Below are positions 8,454 through 15,593 of a DNA stretch of 64,000 nt, piece by piece. Made by a program: the position numbers and the translations under genes. The DNA comes from Cyanobacteria bacterium SIG30 (GTDB taxonomy: Bacteria > Cyanobacteriota > Vampirovibrionia > Gastranaerophilales > Gastranaerophilaceae), in contig SUTW01000005.1 of the NCBI GenBank assembly GCA_015152475.1, positions 89,518 to 153,517 of the forward strand, read 5' to 3'. Position 1 is the first letter of the stretch. Each line of letters opens with the position of its first letter. The notes beneath the pieces were generated by a model. The model was not told the origin of the DNA and did not search any database. It saw only the letters and a list, made by a program, of their open reading frames with translations.

Positions 8454-8540
8454 GGAGGAGTGCCGGAGCGGTTGATCGGAGCGGTCTTGAAAACCGTCGA
8501 ACATGCGAGTGTTCCGTGGGTTCGAATCCCACCTCCTCCT
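8454..8540 (+). tRNA. tRNA-Ser(UGA)
   Basis: An 87-nt class II tRNA. The acceptor GGAGGAG pairs with CTCCTCC, the anticodon loop CTTGAAA gives UGA, the variable arm has a GAACA/TGTTC stem, and the T arm is GTGGG-TTCGAAT-CCCAC. CCA is not encoded. The discriminator base at 8540 reads T, whereas bacterial tRNA-Ser usually has G. Confidence 0.95.
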
Positions 8541-8546
8541 AATTTT

Positions 8547-8577
8547 AAAAACCTCACTTTATTTAAGTGAGGTTTTT
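8547..8577 (+). terminator. Bidirectional terminator between tRNA-Ser and the small acidic gene
   Basis: A 13-bp perfect stem (AAAAACCTCACTT / AAGTGAGGTTTTT) with a 5-nt loop. A and T runs on the two sides allow it to act for both the tRNA and the convergent gene at 8589. Confidence 0.85.
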
Positions 8578-8588
8578 AAATATTTATT

Positions 8589-8873
8589 TTAGTCGACAAA
8601 CCACCCTCTTACTCCAATCACGAGTGAAGACAGTATTTTTTTCCATATTGGCATTTCTTTTTTTTCTTCTGTTTGTTTATTTTCTTTTACTTCTGCTTTT
8701 TCTTCTTCAAACTTTGCTTCTACTTGGGTGTTCTCATCTGTTTTAGCGTTTTCTATCTCTTGCGCATTTTTGTTTTTGACTTCTTCTGTTTTGCCTGTTG
8801 AACTTGTTTCGTTTCCTGTAAAAATACTTTTAATTGATTCAAAAATGAATTGTCCCATTTTTACTCCAAACAT
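8589..8873 (-). CDS. Small acidic hypothetical protein
   Basis: 94 residues, no recognised family. A short hydrophobic/amphipathic N-terminus (MFGVKMGQFIFESIKSIF) is followed by a Glu/Lys/Asn-rich low-complexity centre (about 25-72) and an amphipathic C-terminus with PIWKKILSSLVIGVRGWF. The ends look able to lie on a membrane while the centre is disordered. The ATG at 8873 is chosen over 8906 because AAGGAG lies 8 nt upstream. Confidence 0.65.
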   Translation of the reverse strand: MFGVKMGQFIFESIKSIFTGNETSSTGKTEEVKNKNAQEIENAKTDENTQVEAKFEEEKAEVKENKQTEEKKEMPIWKKILSSLVIGVRGWFVD

Positions 8874-9044
8874 AATTTTTCTCCTTTCGTTTTTAACCTT
8901 CAACAAAATTGTTTATCGTTTTTTTTTTATTTGAAACTTTAGCTTTTTTAAAAAAATGTTACAAAAATTAATATTTTTTGGTTTAAGGTAATTTTTTGTA
9001 TTTATTTTTCTTTATATAAATATCAAAGAAAGGAAGGTAGTATT

Positions 9045-9299
9045 GTGAGTTTTGTACCAGTCAGTTTTAAAAATTTATCACCAGGGGTTATTGCGTCAAC
9101 TCCTGTAAGGTCAATTGCAAATACAGTTAAAAAAGAAGGTCCAGTTTTGGCAAATAATGTCGCAAAAACAACGGCTAAATACGCTGATGATTTTGTTTGT
9201 TTAACAAAAACTACTTTTAATGCTCAAAATGCCAAAACCGCATCTACTGCTCTTAAAAATGCAGGACAAGCATTCAAAAAATTTATTCAGTGTTTTTAA
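9045..9299 (+). CDS. Small hypothetical protein (GTG start)
   Basis: 84 residues, not recognised. It begins SFVPVSFKNLSPG and continues as Ala/Lys/Asn-rich amphipathic helices ending KKFIQCF, with two Cys (in FVCL and IQCF). A good AGGAAGG lies about 7 nt before GTG, and a terminator-like hairpin follows, so it is likely a single-gene transcript. Confidence 0.6.
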   Translation: MSFVPVSFKNLSPGVIASTPVRSIANTVKKEGPVLANNVAKTTAKYADDFVCLTKTTFNAQNAKTASTALKNAGQAFKKFIQCF

Positions 9300-9319
9300 T
9301 TTTACTTTTAAATATTTAA

Positions 9320-9366
9320 AATAAACTCATCACCTTGGATTTTTCTTTGGTAATGGGTTTATTTAT
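9320..9366 (+). terminator. Terminator after the 84-aa gene
   Basis: An imperfect stem (AATAAACTCATCACC against GGTAATGGGTTTATT, 13 of 15 paired) with a T-rich loop, followed by TTATTTTG. Confidence 0.6.
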
Positions 9367-9462
9367 TTTGTAAATAAATGTTAATTTGTTTTGTCTAACT
9401 ATAAAGTTTTTTTAAAAACACCCGTAGTTTTAAAATGGTTTTATTTCATTACGGGGCCAATT

Positions 9463-10332
9463 ATGAGAAAGTTTTTATTTGCTTTAATTTTAACATTAAT
9501 ACTGCAGCAAATTGTTTATGCTGCAAGTACTCGTTTTGATAGAGCTCTCGATTTTTATTTTAAAAATAATTATAAACAAGCAATTTATTTGTTTGAAAGA
9601 GAAGTTAAAGCTAATTACAGAAATTATGATGCCCATTATTATCTTGGTATTTTATATCGAGATCAAAATGAAAAACAAAAGGCTCTTAAACATCTTAAAA
9701 AAATTCCTATGATTTCCAAAAGATATCGTGATGCTCAAGATGTAATTTTTATGATTGAACGTCCTGAAGAATTTAAATCAATGCATGAAATAGAACACGA
9801 AAAAGCAAAAGAAAATTTAAAAGAGGATAATTATTATGATTATATGCGCAAACCTTATGTTGTTTGGAACAAATTTCCTTTAAAAGTTTATATTGAGCCT
9901 TCCGCTCGTTATTCTTGGGTTAATGAAGCTTTTCGCGGTTGGCAAAAAGCAACAAAAGGTTTCATATCTTTTATTATGATATCAACCAAGCCACATGCTG
10001 ATATTGTTGTATCAACTTCAAGGGAAAATGAAGCTACTGATGGTGGGTATAATTTAGGATATGCAAGGTTTATTCCAAGGGCTGATGGAAAAATTAAGCA
10101 AGTAGAAATTGTTATAAGAAAAATAAATCCGAATTCAAAAGCTACATATATTAAAACAGATTTAATTAATGTATTGCAACATGAAATCGGGCATGCTATT
10201 GGTTTGGGTCACAGTCCTTCATGTTCTGATATTATGGGTACTCATTGTTATTCAAGGTCAACAAGTTCAATATCACCTCGTGACCTTAAAACATTAAATA
10301 TGGTTTATAAGAATGTAAAAATAAAAAGGTAA
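9463..10332 (+). CDS. Secreted TPR / matrixin-like zinc metalloprotease
   Basis: 289 residues. The signal peptide begins MRKFLFALILTLILQQIVYA. TPR-like helices follow (about 25-95; repeats containing YKQAIYLFERE and DAHYYLGILY). The catalytic half has HEIGHAIGLGHS followed by CSDIMG, which fits the metzincin HExxHxxGxxH zinc site and the downstream Met-turn. It should be a zinc endopeptidase acting outside the cytoplasm. Its substrate is not predictable. The ATG at 9463 is preferred over 9391 because it opens the signal peptide. Its ribosome site (GGGG) is weak. The cobalamin riboswitch begins about 40 nt after its stop but belongs to the next operon. Confidence 0.85.
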   Translation: MRKFLFALILTLILQQIVYAASTRFDRALDFYFKNNYKQAIYLFEREVKANYRNYDAHYYLGILYRDQNEKQKALKHLKKIPMISKRYRDAQDVIFMIERPEEFKSMHEIEHEKAKENLKEDNYYDYMRKPYVVWNKFPLKVYIEPSARYSWVNEAFRGWQKATKGFISFIMISTKPHADIVVSTSRENEATDGGYNLGYARFIPRADGKIKQVEIVIRKINPNSKATYIKTDLINVLQHEIGHAIGLGHSPSCSDIMGTHCYSRSTSSISPRDLKTLNMVYKNVKIKR

Positions 10333-10373
10333 CTTTTAACATATTTTCACATTTTATTTACTTTAAAATCCTG

Positions 10374-10535
10374 CGTGTTAACATTGTTTATAAGGGAATA
10401 GGGTGTAAATCCCTAGCTGGACCGCAACCGTTAAAGCCGGAATACTTAAAACTTTTGTTAAATCGCGGGTTTCCGGTTTTTCAAAAACATAAAAGTTTTT
10501 AAGTATCCTTACAAGAGTCACTAAGCCGTAAGGAT
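10374..10535 (+). ncRNA. Cobalamin riboswitch
   Basis: The conserved core of the cobalamin aptamer is readable. AAGGGAA and the GGTGTAAATCC hairpin (TAGGG/CCCTA stem) are at 10392-10415, followed by GCTGGACCGCAACCGTTA at 10416-10433. A long peripheral arm follows (ATACTTAAAACTTTT pairing with AAAAGTTTTTAAGTAT across 10442-10506), then GTCACT at 10518-10523 near the usual CACTG position. It sits in the leader of a three-gene operon of unknown function. Whether binding turns the operon off, as in most family members, cannot be proved from sequence. Ligand class (adenosyl or aquo/methyl cobalamin) is undecided. Confidence 0.88.
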
Positions 10536-10540
10536 TTTTT
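10505..10540 (+). promoter_or_regulatory. Riboswitch expression platform: hairpin hiding the ribosome site
   Basis: ATCCTTAC (10505-10512) pairs perfectly with GTAAGGAT (10528-10535), followed by TTTTT, so it resembles an intrinsic terminator. The AAGGA ribosome site of the first gene is inside the 3' arm, and the GTCACT aptamer element is in the loop. Control could therefore be by termination, by ribosome-site masking, or both. Confidence 0.75.
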
Positions 10541-10541
10541 A

Positions 10542-11231
10542 ATGTCAACAGCAGTAAGTCCAATACAAGTTAAAAGCAATAATACTTGCCCCCATGGTTT
10601 GCCACCTGGAGCTTGCCCTATATGCAATGGTGGTGGTGCAGGCGGCGGTAGAAAAGTTGCAAGAAATACTCAAGAGTGGTCTTATGCAAAATGTATGGCG
10701 GCTGGTATGGCAATGAGGGCATCTGAAGCGCGAGCTGAGGCCAATAAAGCAATGTTTCAAAATCAATTAGACACTGCTTTAAAGGTAAGGGAGCAAGTCA
10801 CACTTTTTTTAGATAAGGCGCAAGAGCTTTTAAAATCAATTCAGGCAAAACTTCCACTTGAGCTCCAAGCCACTTTTAATAATGTTGTTGTTAATGTTAT
10901 TAATCCTGTTTTGAAATTAATTTCAAATATTCCTTTGTTGCTTGATAAACTTAATACTTTTATAAATGATGTCAGAAATAAAATTTTGGCAGTTGCCGAA
11001 AAATTAAATGCCATAATTGGCGAAATTAAGAATTTTGTTGAAAGAAATATTGTTGATAAATTCAAAAAACTTACAAAAAAACTCATAAGCTTCTTTATTT
11101 TTGGCGAACGAGATGAAAATTACCAAAACGATGAAGAGCTTGAAATCTTTAAATCAAGGGAGCTTAGAAAACTGCATAAAGCAATCCTTAGATTAAAAAA
11201 TAAGAAAGATGAAGAAATAGAAAATGCTTAA
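10542..11231 (+). CDS. Riboswitch-controlled protein with CPHGLPPGACPIC motif
   Basis: 229 residues, first gene of the cobalamin-riboswitch operon. The function is not recognised. A flexible N-terminus carries CPHGLPPGACPIC followed by a Gly-rich run. Cys16, His18, Cys25 and Cys28 could bind a metal. The rest (about 45-225) is helical: an Ala/Glu-rich coiled coil, a hydrophobic amphipathic region (NPVLKLISNIPLLLDKLNTF), a FFIFGERDE segment and a basic tail. The ATG lies 7 nt after AAGGA inside the switch hairpin. It overlaps the next gene by 8 nt. Roles in corrinoid capture or storage, or in a B12-independent bypass, are guesses from the switch alone. Confidence 0.85.
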   Translation: MSTAVSPIQVKSNNTCPHGLPPGACPICNGGGAGGGRKVARNTQEWSYAKCMAAGMAMRASEARAEANKAMFQNQLDTALKVREQVTLFLDKAQELLKSIQAKLPLELQATFNNVVVNVINPVLKLISNIPLLLDKLNTFINDVRNKILAVAEKLNAIIGEIKNFVERNIVDKFKKLTKKLISFFIFGERDENYQNDEELEIFKSRELRKLHKAILRLKNKKDEEIENA

Positions 11232-12597
11232 CACTGTTGCAATGAAAAAACAGGCTGTTGCCCCAAAGAAGAATGTTCAAAAAAGAGAAGACAAACAAGA
11301 GATAAACAAAACTCTTGAAGGTGTTCTTATAAATAATCATGTGAAAAATGACACAAAAACCATGTCTATTGATCAGATTTGTGATTCTTTAATGATTACA
11401 CAAACTTCACCTGTTATTAAAAATAATCAAGACGATAACAAAAAAAAGACGTTTGATTACAAAAAAGCAATTTTGCCTCTTGTTGTTGGTGTTGGTACTG
11501 CTTTTGGCGGGGCTGCCGTTATTAGTCTTGTATTAAAAAAGAGTTCAAAAGCAATTTTGAAAAATTATTGTGAGCAATTGCCTCCAATCGCACATAACAT
11601 GAATATACCGGAAGAACCACATCTTGCTGTTTATGAAATGATTAGAAATCCTAATCCAAAAAATATTATAGCAGCAGGTGCAGTATTTTTGTTTAGCGCA
11701 TTAACTTTATCTGCAAAAAGCTTTGTAGATGGCGTTAAAGAAATTTGGATTAAAAAGCGTGAAGCAGATATCGAAAGAGATTTACAAGAAAATTTAATTA
11801 CTGTTGAAGCAAGTGCTTTTTCAGGTAAATTGCAATCAGTTAATTCTATGCTCAAAGAAAATGCTGATTACTTTAAAAAAGTTTTTAACGAATTAACACC
11901 TGAACAAAAGGCGAAAAATTTATTTGGAAGTTATTTTGGGTTTAAGGGTTCTTCAAATAATGTCAAAAAAGATAATCAGAGTACAAATTTAAATGAAGAT
12001 GTAAAAAAAGACAATAAGAAAAAAGCTTATTTGGCACTAGGTGGCGCTTTATTTTTAGCTTCCTGTGCGCTTCTTGGTAAATTTACTTTTTCAAATATGA
12101 GAAAAGCTTGCCAGGAAATGGATGATTTTGCGAAAAATACTGTCAAGGAAGGTATAAAAGAAGGTAAGATTTTCTCTGATGCGTCAAGTGGCTTATCAGG
12201 TGATGCAGGTTTAATCAGTTTTTATTCTTATCTTAATGAACCTAGAGGACATTTATATAATTGGGTATTGAATCCTACAAATAAATTCTTAAAAAACATT
12301 TTTGTTTCATTCAGTGCCGTAAGTGCTGTTGGTTATGTGTTTAAACAGGGTATGGATGCATTTAAGACGGTTAATGTTGCAAGAGAAAATTCTAAAACCG
12401 AATTAGATCTTAAAAAACGTCTTGTTGAAGTTGAAATTGAAAACTTTAAAGCCAAGAAAAATAGTGCAATTCAACCTTTAAGAGATGAATTTGACAGAAA
12501 ATTAAACAGTAAACAAAAAACAAGTGAGGAACTTAGAGATTTTGCTGAAAATATTTTATGCGAAATTAAGAATGGTCCACCATACGTATATTCATAA
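11224..12597 (+). CDS. Riboswitch-operon membrane protein with tandem internal duplication
   Basis: 457 residues, no recognised family. After a Lys/Asn-rich N-terminal tail there are four hydrophobic helices, near residues 82-105, 142-160, 272-290 and 360-378. They are arranged as two similar halves. In each half the second helix is preceded by an NPxxK segment (NPNPKNIIAAG; NPTNKFLKNIF) and followed by a charged coiled coil (VKEIWIKKREADIERDLQEN; MDAFKTVNVARENSKTELDL). This implies an ancient duplication and a pseudo-twofold membrane protein with cytosolic coiled coils. It overlaps the upstream gene by 8 nt, so the two are translationally coupled and their products may form a complex. Confidence 0.8.
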   Translation: MLNTVAMKKQAVAPKKNVQKREDKQEINKTLEGVLINNHVKNDTKTMSIDQICDSLMITQTSPVIKNNQDDNKKKTFDYKKAILPLVVGVGTAFGGAAVISLVLKKSSKAILKNYCEQLPPIAHNMNIPEEPHLAVYEMIRNPNPKNIIAAGAVFLFSALTLSAKSFVDGVKEIWIKKREADIERDLQENLITVEASAFSGKLQSVNSMLKENADYFKKVFNELTPEQKAKNLFGSYFGFKGSSNNVKKDNQSTNLNEDVKKDNKKKAYLALGGALFLASCALLGKFTFSNMRKACQEMDDFAKNTVKEGIKEGKIFSDASSGLSGDAGLISFYSYLNEPRGHLYNWVLNPTNKFLKNIFVSFSAVSAVGYVFKQGMDAFKTVNVARENSKTELDLKKRLVEVEIENFKAKKNSAIQPLRDEFDRKLNSKQKTSEELRDFAENILCEIKNGPPYVYS

Positions 12598-12609
12598 AGG
12601 AATTTTATA

Positions 12610-13101
12610 ATGCAAATTTGTCCGATTATCCAACATCATGTTGCAAATTTAGGTGTAGGGGTTCAGATGCCAACACCTCAGAGAAACTATTGTGTTTTTA
12701 ATGAAAATAGGGTCTCAGAAATTTTGGCGCAGGCAGACCATGCGCTTCCTGTTGTTGACAGTTTTTTAAAAACGGCAAACGACGAAAGACAAATTCTTGA
12801 AGGCTTGTATGTTATAGACAAAATGGTAGATAAAAAGGTGGCTGGAGCTGACAAACTTTATCCGACACTTTCAAGATTTAATAATACAAATTCCGCACAT
12901 ATTCAAACTATGCTTGCTGGAATTTATAGAAAAATAAAGCCTGTTGAAGCCTTTGGCCCTTTAAACAAAATGCTTATTAAACAAAGTCTTTATCCAACAA
13001 CCAATTTATATGACCCAACCGAAGAAATAGGTGGCGCAATTTTGGAATATTTAAAAACCAGCGTTGCGATAAACAATTATAATCCATATATTTATAAGTA
13101 G
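12610..13101 (+). CDS. Riboswitch-operon hypothetical protein, helical-repeat-like
   Basis: 163 residues, third gene of the cobalamin-riboswitch operon, 12 nt after the second, with AAAGGAA before the ATG. No family recognised. Residues about 35-150 read as HEAT-like helix pairs (VSEILAQADHALPVVDSFL, RQILEGLYVIDKMVD, AHIQTMLAGIYRKI). The N-terminus has CPIIQHHVANLG with possible metal-binding Cys and two His. It has no signal peptide. It is probably a cytosolic partner of the two upstream proteins. Confidence 0.75.
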   Translation: MQICPIIQHHVANLGVGVQMPTPQRNYCVFNENRVSEILAQADHALPVVDSFLKTANDERQILEGLYVIDKMVDKKVAGADKLYPTLSRFNNTNSAHIQTMLAGIYRKIKPVEAFGPLNKMLIKQSLYPTTNLYDPTEEIGGAILEYLKTSVAINNYNPYIYK

Positions 13102-13130
13102 CTTTTAAAAACCATTTTTAATTCTTTTGT

Positions 13131-13136
13131 TATACA
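13131..13136 (+). promoter_or_regulatory. Extended -10 promoter of the aldehyde dehydrogenase gene
   Basis: TGT followed by TATACA(AT), with the predicted start near 13143 and a leader of about 15 nt containing AAGAGG. This separates the gene from the riboswitch operon. Confidence 0.6.
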
Positions 13137-13157
13137 ATGGCGTTCAAGAGGTTTTTT

Positions 13158-14522
13158 ATGCAAAATATTTTAGAATTACAAAAGATTTTTTTTAAAAGTG
13201 GTCAAACCTTGCCTGTTTCAACAAGGCTTGATTATTTAACTAAATTAAAAAATGTTATCAAGAATAAAGAAAAAGAAATTTTAAAAGCTCTTTTTGACGA
13301 TCTTGGCAAAAGTAATACGGAAGCTTTTATGTGTGAAGTTGGTTTGACACTTAGCGAAATTTCATATTTTCAAAAAAATCTTAAAAAATTTGCAAAAGAT
13401 AATGTTGTTAAAACGCCACTTGCAAATTTTCATTCAAAAAGTATTATTAAATCTGTACCTTGGGGGAATGTTCTTATTGTAAGTCCTTGGAATTATCCAT
13501 TTTTACTCTCAATAGAACCTTTAATTGATGCAATTGCTGCGGGTAACACTGTTGTTCTTAAACCAAGTGCTTATTCACCAAATACAACAAATATTATTAA
13601 AGAAATTATTGAAGAAGTTTTCCCAAAGGAATATGTTGCAGTTGTGATGGGTGGACGTGAGGAAAACAAAACTTTATTTTCGTTAAATTTTGATTATGTC
13701 TTTTTCACAGGCAGCCAAAATGTTGGCAGAGAAGTTTTAAAAAATTGTGCTCATAATTTAACACCGTCAACGCTTGAACTTGGTGGCAAAAGTCCTTGTA
13801 TTGTTGATGAGAGTGCAGATATTAAATTAAGTGCAAAAAGAATTGTTTTTGGTAAATTTTTAAATTGTGGCCAAACTTGCGTGGCACCTGATTATATTTA
13901 TTGCCATAAGAGCATAAAAGAAAAACTTATTAATGAATTAAAAAAACAAATAATTATCCAGTTTGGCAAAAATCCTATTGAAAACGTTAATTATGGAAAA
14001 ATTATTAACCATAAACATTTTGCTCGCTTAATTGAGTTAATTGACAGGGATAAAATTGTTCATGGTGGAAATTCATCAGAACAATTGCTTAAAATTGAGC
14101 CAACCATACTTGATTCTGTTACCCTTGAAGATAAAGTTATGGAAGATGAAATTTTTGGCCCAATTCTTCCTGTCTTAACTTATGAAAATTTGGATGAAGT
14201 TATTGATATTATTGAAAATAGACCTCATCCTTTGGCACTTTATATTTTTTCTAACAATAAGAAAAACATAAAAAAAGTAACTGAATTTTGTCGTTATGGT
14301 GGTGGGTGTATTAATGATGTAATTATGCATCTTGCAACTTTTGAAATGCCTTTTGGAGGTTTTAGACAAAGTGGTATTGGAAGCTACCATGGTAAATTTG
14401 GTTTTGATACTTTTAGCCATAAAAAAAGTATTCTAGATAAGAGGATTTGGCTTGATTTGCCGTTAAGATATCAGCCTTATTCTTCTTTTATTGACAGAAT
14501 ACTTAGGATTTTTCTAAAATAA
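13158..14522 (+). CDS. Aldehyde dehydrogenase (class 3 type)
   Basis: 454 residues. It oxidises aldehydes to acids with NAD(P)+. Visible signatures are VSPWNYPFLLSIEP, the Rossmann FTGSQNVGRE, the general base in LELGGKSPCIVD, and the catalytic Cys in FLNCGQTCVAPDYI. The C-terminal PFGGFRQSGIGSYHGKFGFDTFSHKKSIL is typical of the ALDH3/coniferyl-aldehyde subfamily, which also lacks the longer ALDH1 N-terminus. The C-terminal tail is hydrophobic and basic (SSFIDRILRIFLK), possibly membrane-associating. The start at 13158 is preferred over 13137, which overlaps the -10 box, because AAGAGG lies before it. Confidence 0.93.
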   Translation: MQNILELQKIFFKSGQTLPVSTRLDYLTKLKNVIKNKEKEILKALFDDLGKSNTEAFMCEVGLTLSEISYFQKNLKKFAKDNVVKTPLANFHSKSIIKSVPWGNVLIVSPWNYPFLLSIEPLIDAIAAGNTVVLKPSAYSPNTTNIIKEIIEEVFPKEYVAVVMGGREENKTLFSLNFDYVFFTGSQNVGREVLKNCAHNLTPSTLELGGKSPCIVDESADIKLSAKRIVFGKFLNCGQTCVAPDYIYCHKSIKEKLINELKKQIIIQFGKNPIENVNYGKIINHKHFARLIELIDRDKIVHGGNSSEQLLKIEPTILDSVTLEDKVMEDEIFGPILPVLTYENLDEVIDIIENRPHPLALYIFSNNKKNIKKVTEFCRYGGGCINDVIMHLATFEMPFGGFRQSGIGSYHGKFGFDTFSHKKSILDKRIWLDLPLRYQPYSSFIDRILRIFLK

Positions 14523-14549
14523 AAAACACAAGAAAATCTTGTGTTTTTT
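14521..14549 (+). terminator. Bidirectional terminator between aldehyde dehydrogenase and rubrerythrin
   Basis: A 13-bp perfect stem AAAAAACACAAGA / TCTTGTGTTTTTT with an AAA loop. The A/T-rich flanks serve both convergent genes. Confidence 0.85.
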
Positions 14550-14573
14550 ATCATCTTTATTTATTTGTTTAGT

Positions 14574-15113
14574 TTAATAATTTTTTGGTTTTTCAAAGAA
14601 ATAGCTTTTTGGATGTTTGCACACCGGGCATAATTCTATTGCATTTTTTCCTTTGTATGAAAAACCACAGTTTCCGCATTCCCAAACTATTTCAGATTCT
14701 TTTTCGAAAACCGTGCCGTCTTTTATGTTTGCAAATAATTTTCTATATCTATCTTCGTGATCTTTTTCTATTTTTGCAACATTTTCAAACAGAATTGCGA
14801 TTTCTTCAAAGCCTTCTTCTCTTGCTTCTTTTGCAAAAGTTGCATACATTTCTGTCCATTCGTAATTTTCGCCATTTGCTGCGTCTTCAAGATTTGTTAA
14901 TGTATCTGCAACGCTGCCACCGTGAAGTAATTTGAACCAAATTTTAGCGTGTTCTTTTTCATTATTTGCTGTTTCTTCAAAAATTTTACTTATTTGTACA
15001 TAGCCATCTTTTTTGGCTTGTGATGCATAATAAGTGTATTTGTTTCTTGCTTGTGATTCGCCAGCAAATGCTTCCATTAAATTTTTTTCTGTTTTTGAAC
15101 CTTTTAATTCCAT
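14574..15113 (-). CDS. rbr: Rubrerythrin
   Basis: 179 residues. An N-terminal ferritin-like diiron four-helix domain ([42 protein letters not shown] with ExxH ligands) is followed by a C-terminal rubredoxin-type iron site with CGNCG and CPVCKH. It reduces hydrogen peroxide in anaerobes, taking electrons from rubredoxin or ferredoxin. Length and domain order are standard. AAGGAG lies before the ATG. A small ferredoxin-like gene diverges from it 150 nt away. Confidence 0.96.
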   Translation of the reverse strand: MELKGSKTEKNLMEAFAGESQARNKYTYYASQAKKDGYVQISKIFEETANNEKEHAKIWFKLLHGGSVADTLTNLEDAANGENYEWTEMYATFAKEAREEGFEEIAILFENVAKIEKDHEDRYRKLFANIKDGTVFEKESEIVWECGNCGFSYKGKNAIELCPVCKHPKSYFFEKPKNY

Positions 15114-15262
15114 AGTAATACTCCTTTTTTGTTTTGGATTTTATCATATTTTTTCTTTCTTGTAAATGTAAATTATTGTTATGTATTTAATTTAAACTTT
15201 AAAATATATGCTAAAATTTAGTTAAAATTACATGTGTTTTATTAGTTATATTGAGGTAATTT

Positions 15263-15520
15263 ATGAAAAAGGTAGAAGTAAAAGTATGTTTAGGAACAAC
15301 TTGTTTTGTTTTGGGTACTTCAAATTTGCAAAAATTAAGTGAACTTATTCCGCAAAAATATGGTGATGAAGTAACCGTTTCAGGTAGTCCTTGTTTGGGT
15401 GTTTGTTCTACTAAATGGGAGAGTTCTAAAGCGCCTTATGTTAAGGTTAATAATGAATTAGTTCAAGAGGCAACTGTTGAAAAAGTGATTGAAGAAATTG
15501 AAAAGCAACTTGCAAAATAG
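15263..15520 (+). CDS. Thioredoxin-like [2Fe-2S] ferredoxin
   Basis: 85 residues resembling the C-terminal domain of NuoE/HndA. Four Cys in the expected pattern (CLGTTC near residue 9 and CLGVC near residue 44) bind a [2Fe-2S] cluster in a thioredoxin fold. Such single-domain proteins shuttle electrons for hydrogenases or NADH-dependent complexes. That fits the presence of hydG nearby, though the partner is not shown. GAGG precedes the ATG. Confidence 0.88.
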   Translation: MKKVEVKVCLGTTCFVLGTSNLQKLSELIPQKYGDEVTVSGSPCLGVCSTKWESSKAPYVKVNNELVQEATVEKVIEEIEKQLAK

Positions 15521-15593
15521 TAACAAGGTTAGTTTAAAAAACAATAAAAACATTTAAATTATTGTTGTAATTATTAAAACAAGGGGATAAATT

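Noticed and set aside
10378..10563. 61-residue minus-strand frame over the riboswitch
   Set aside because: It lies across the conserved RNA element and has no independent support.
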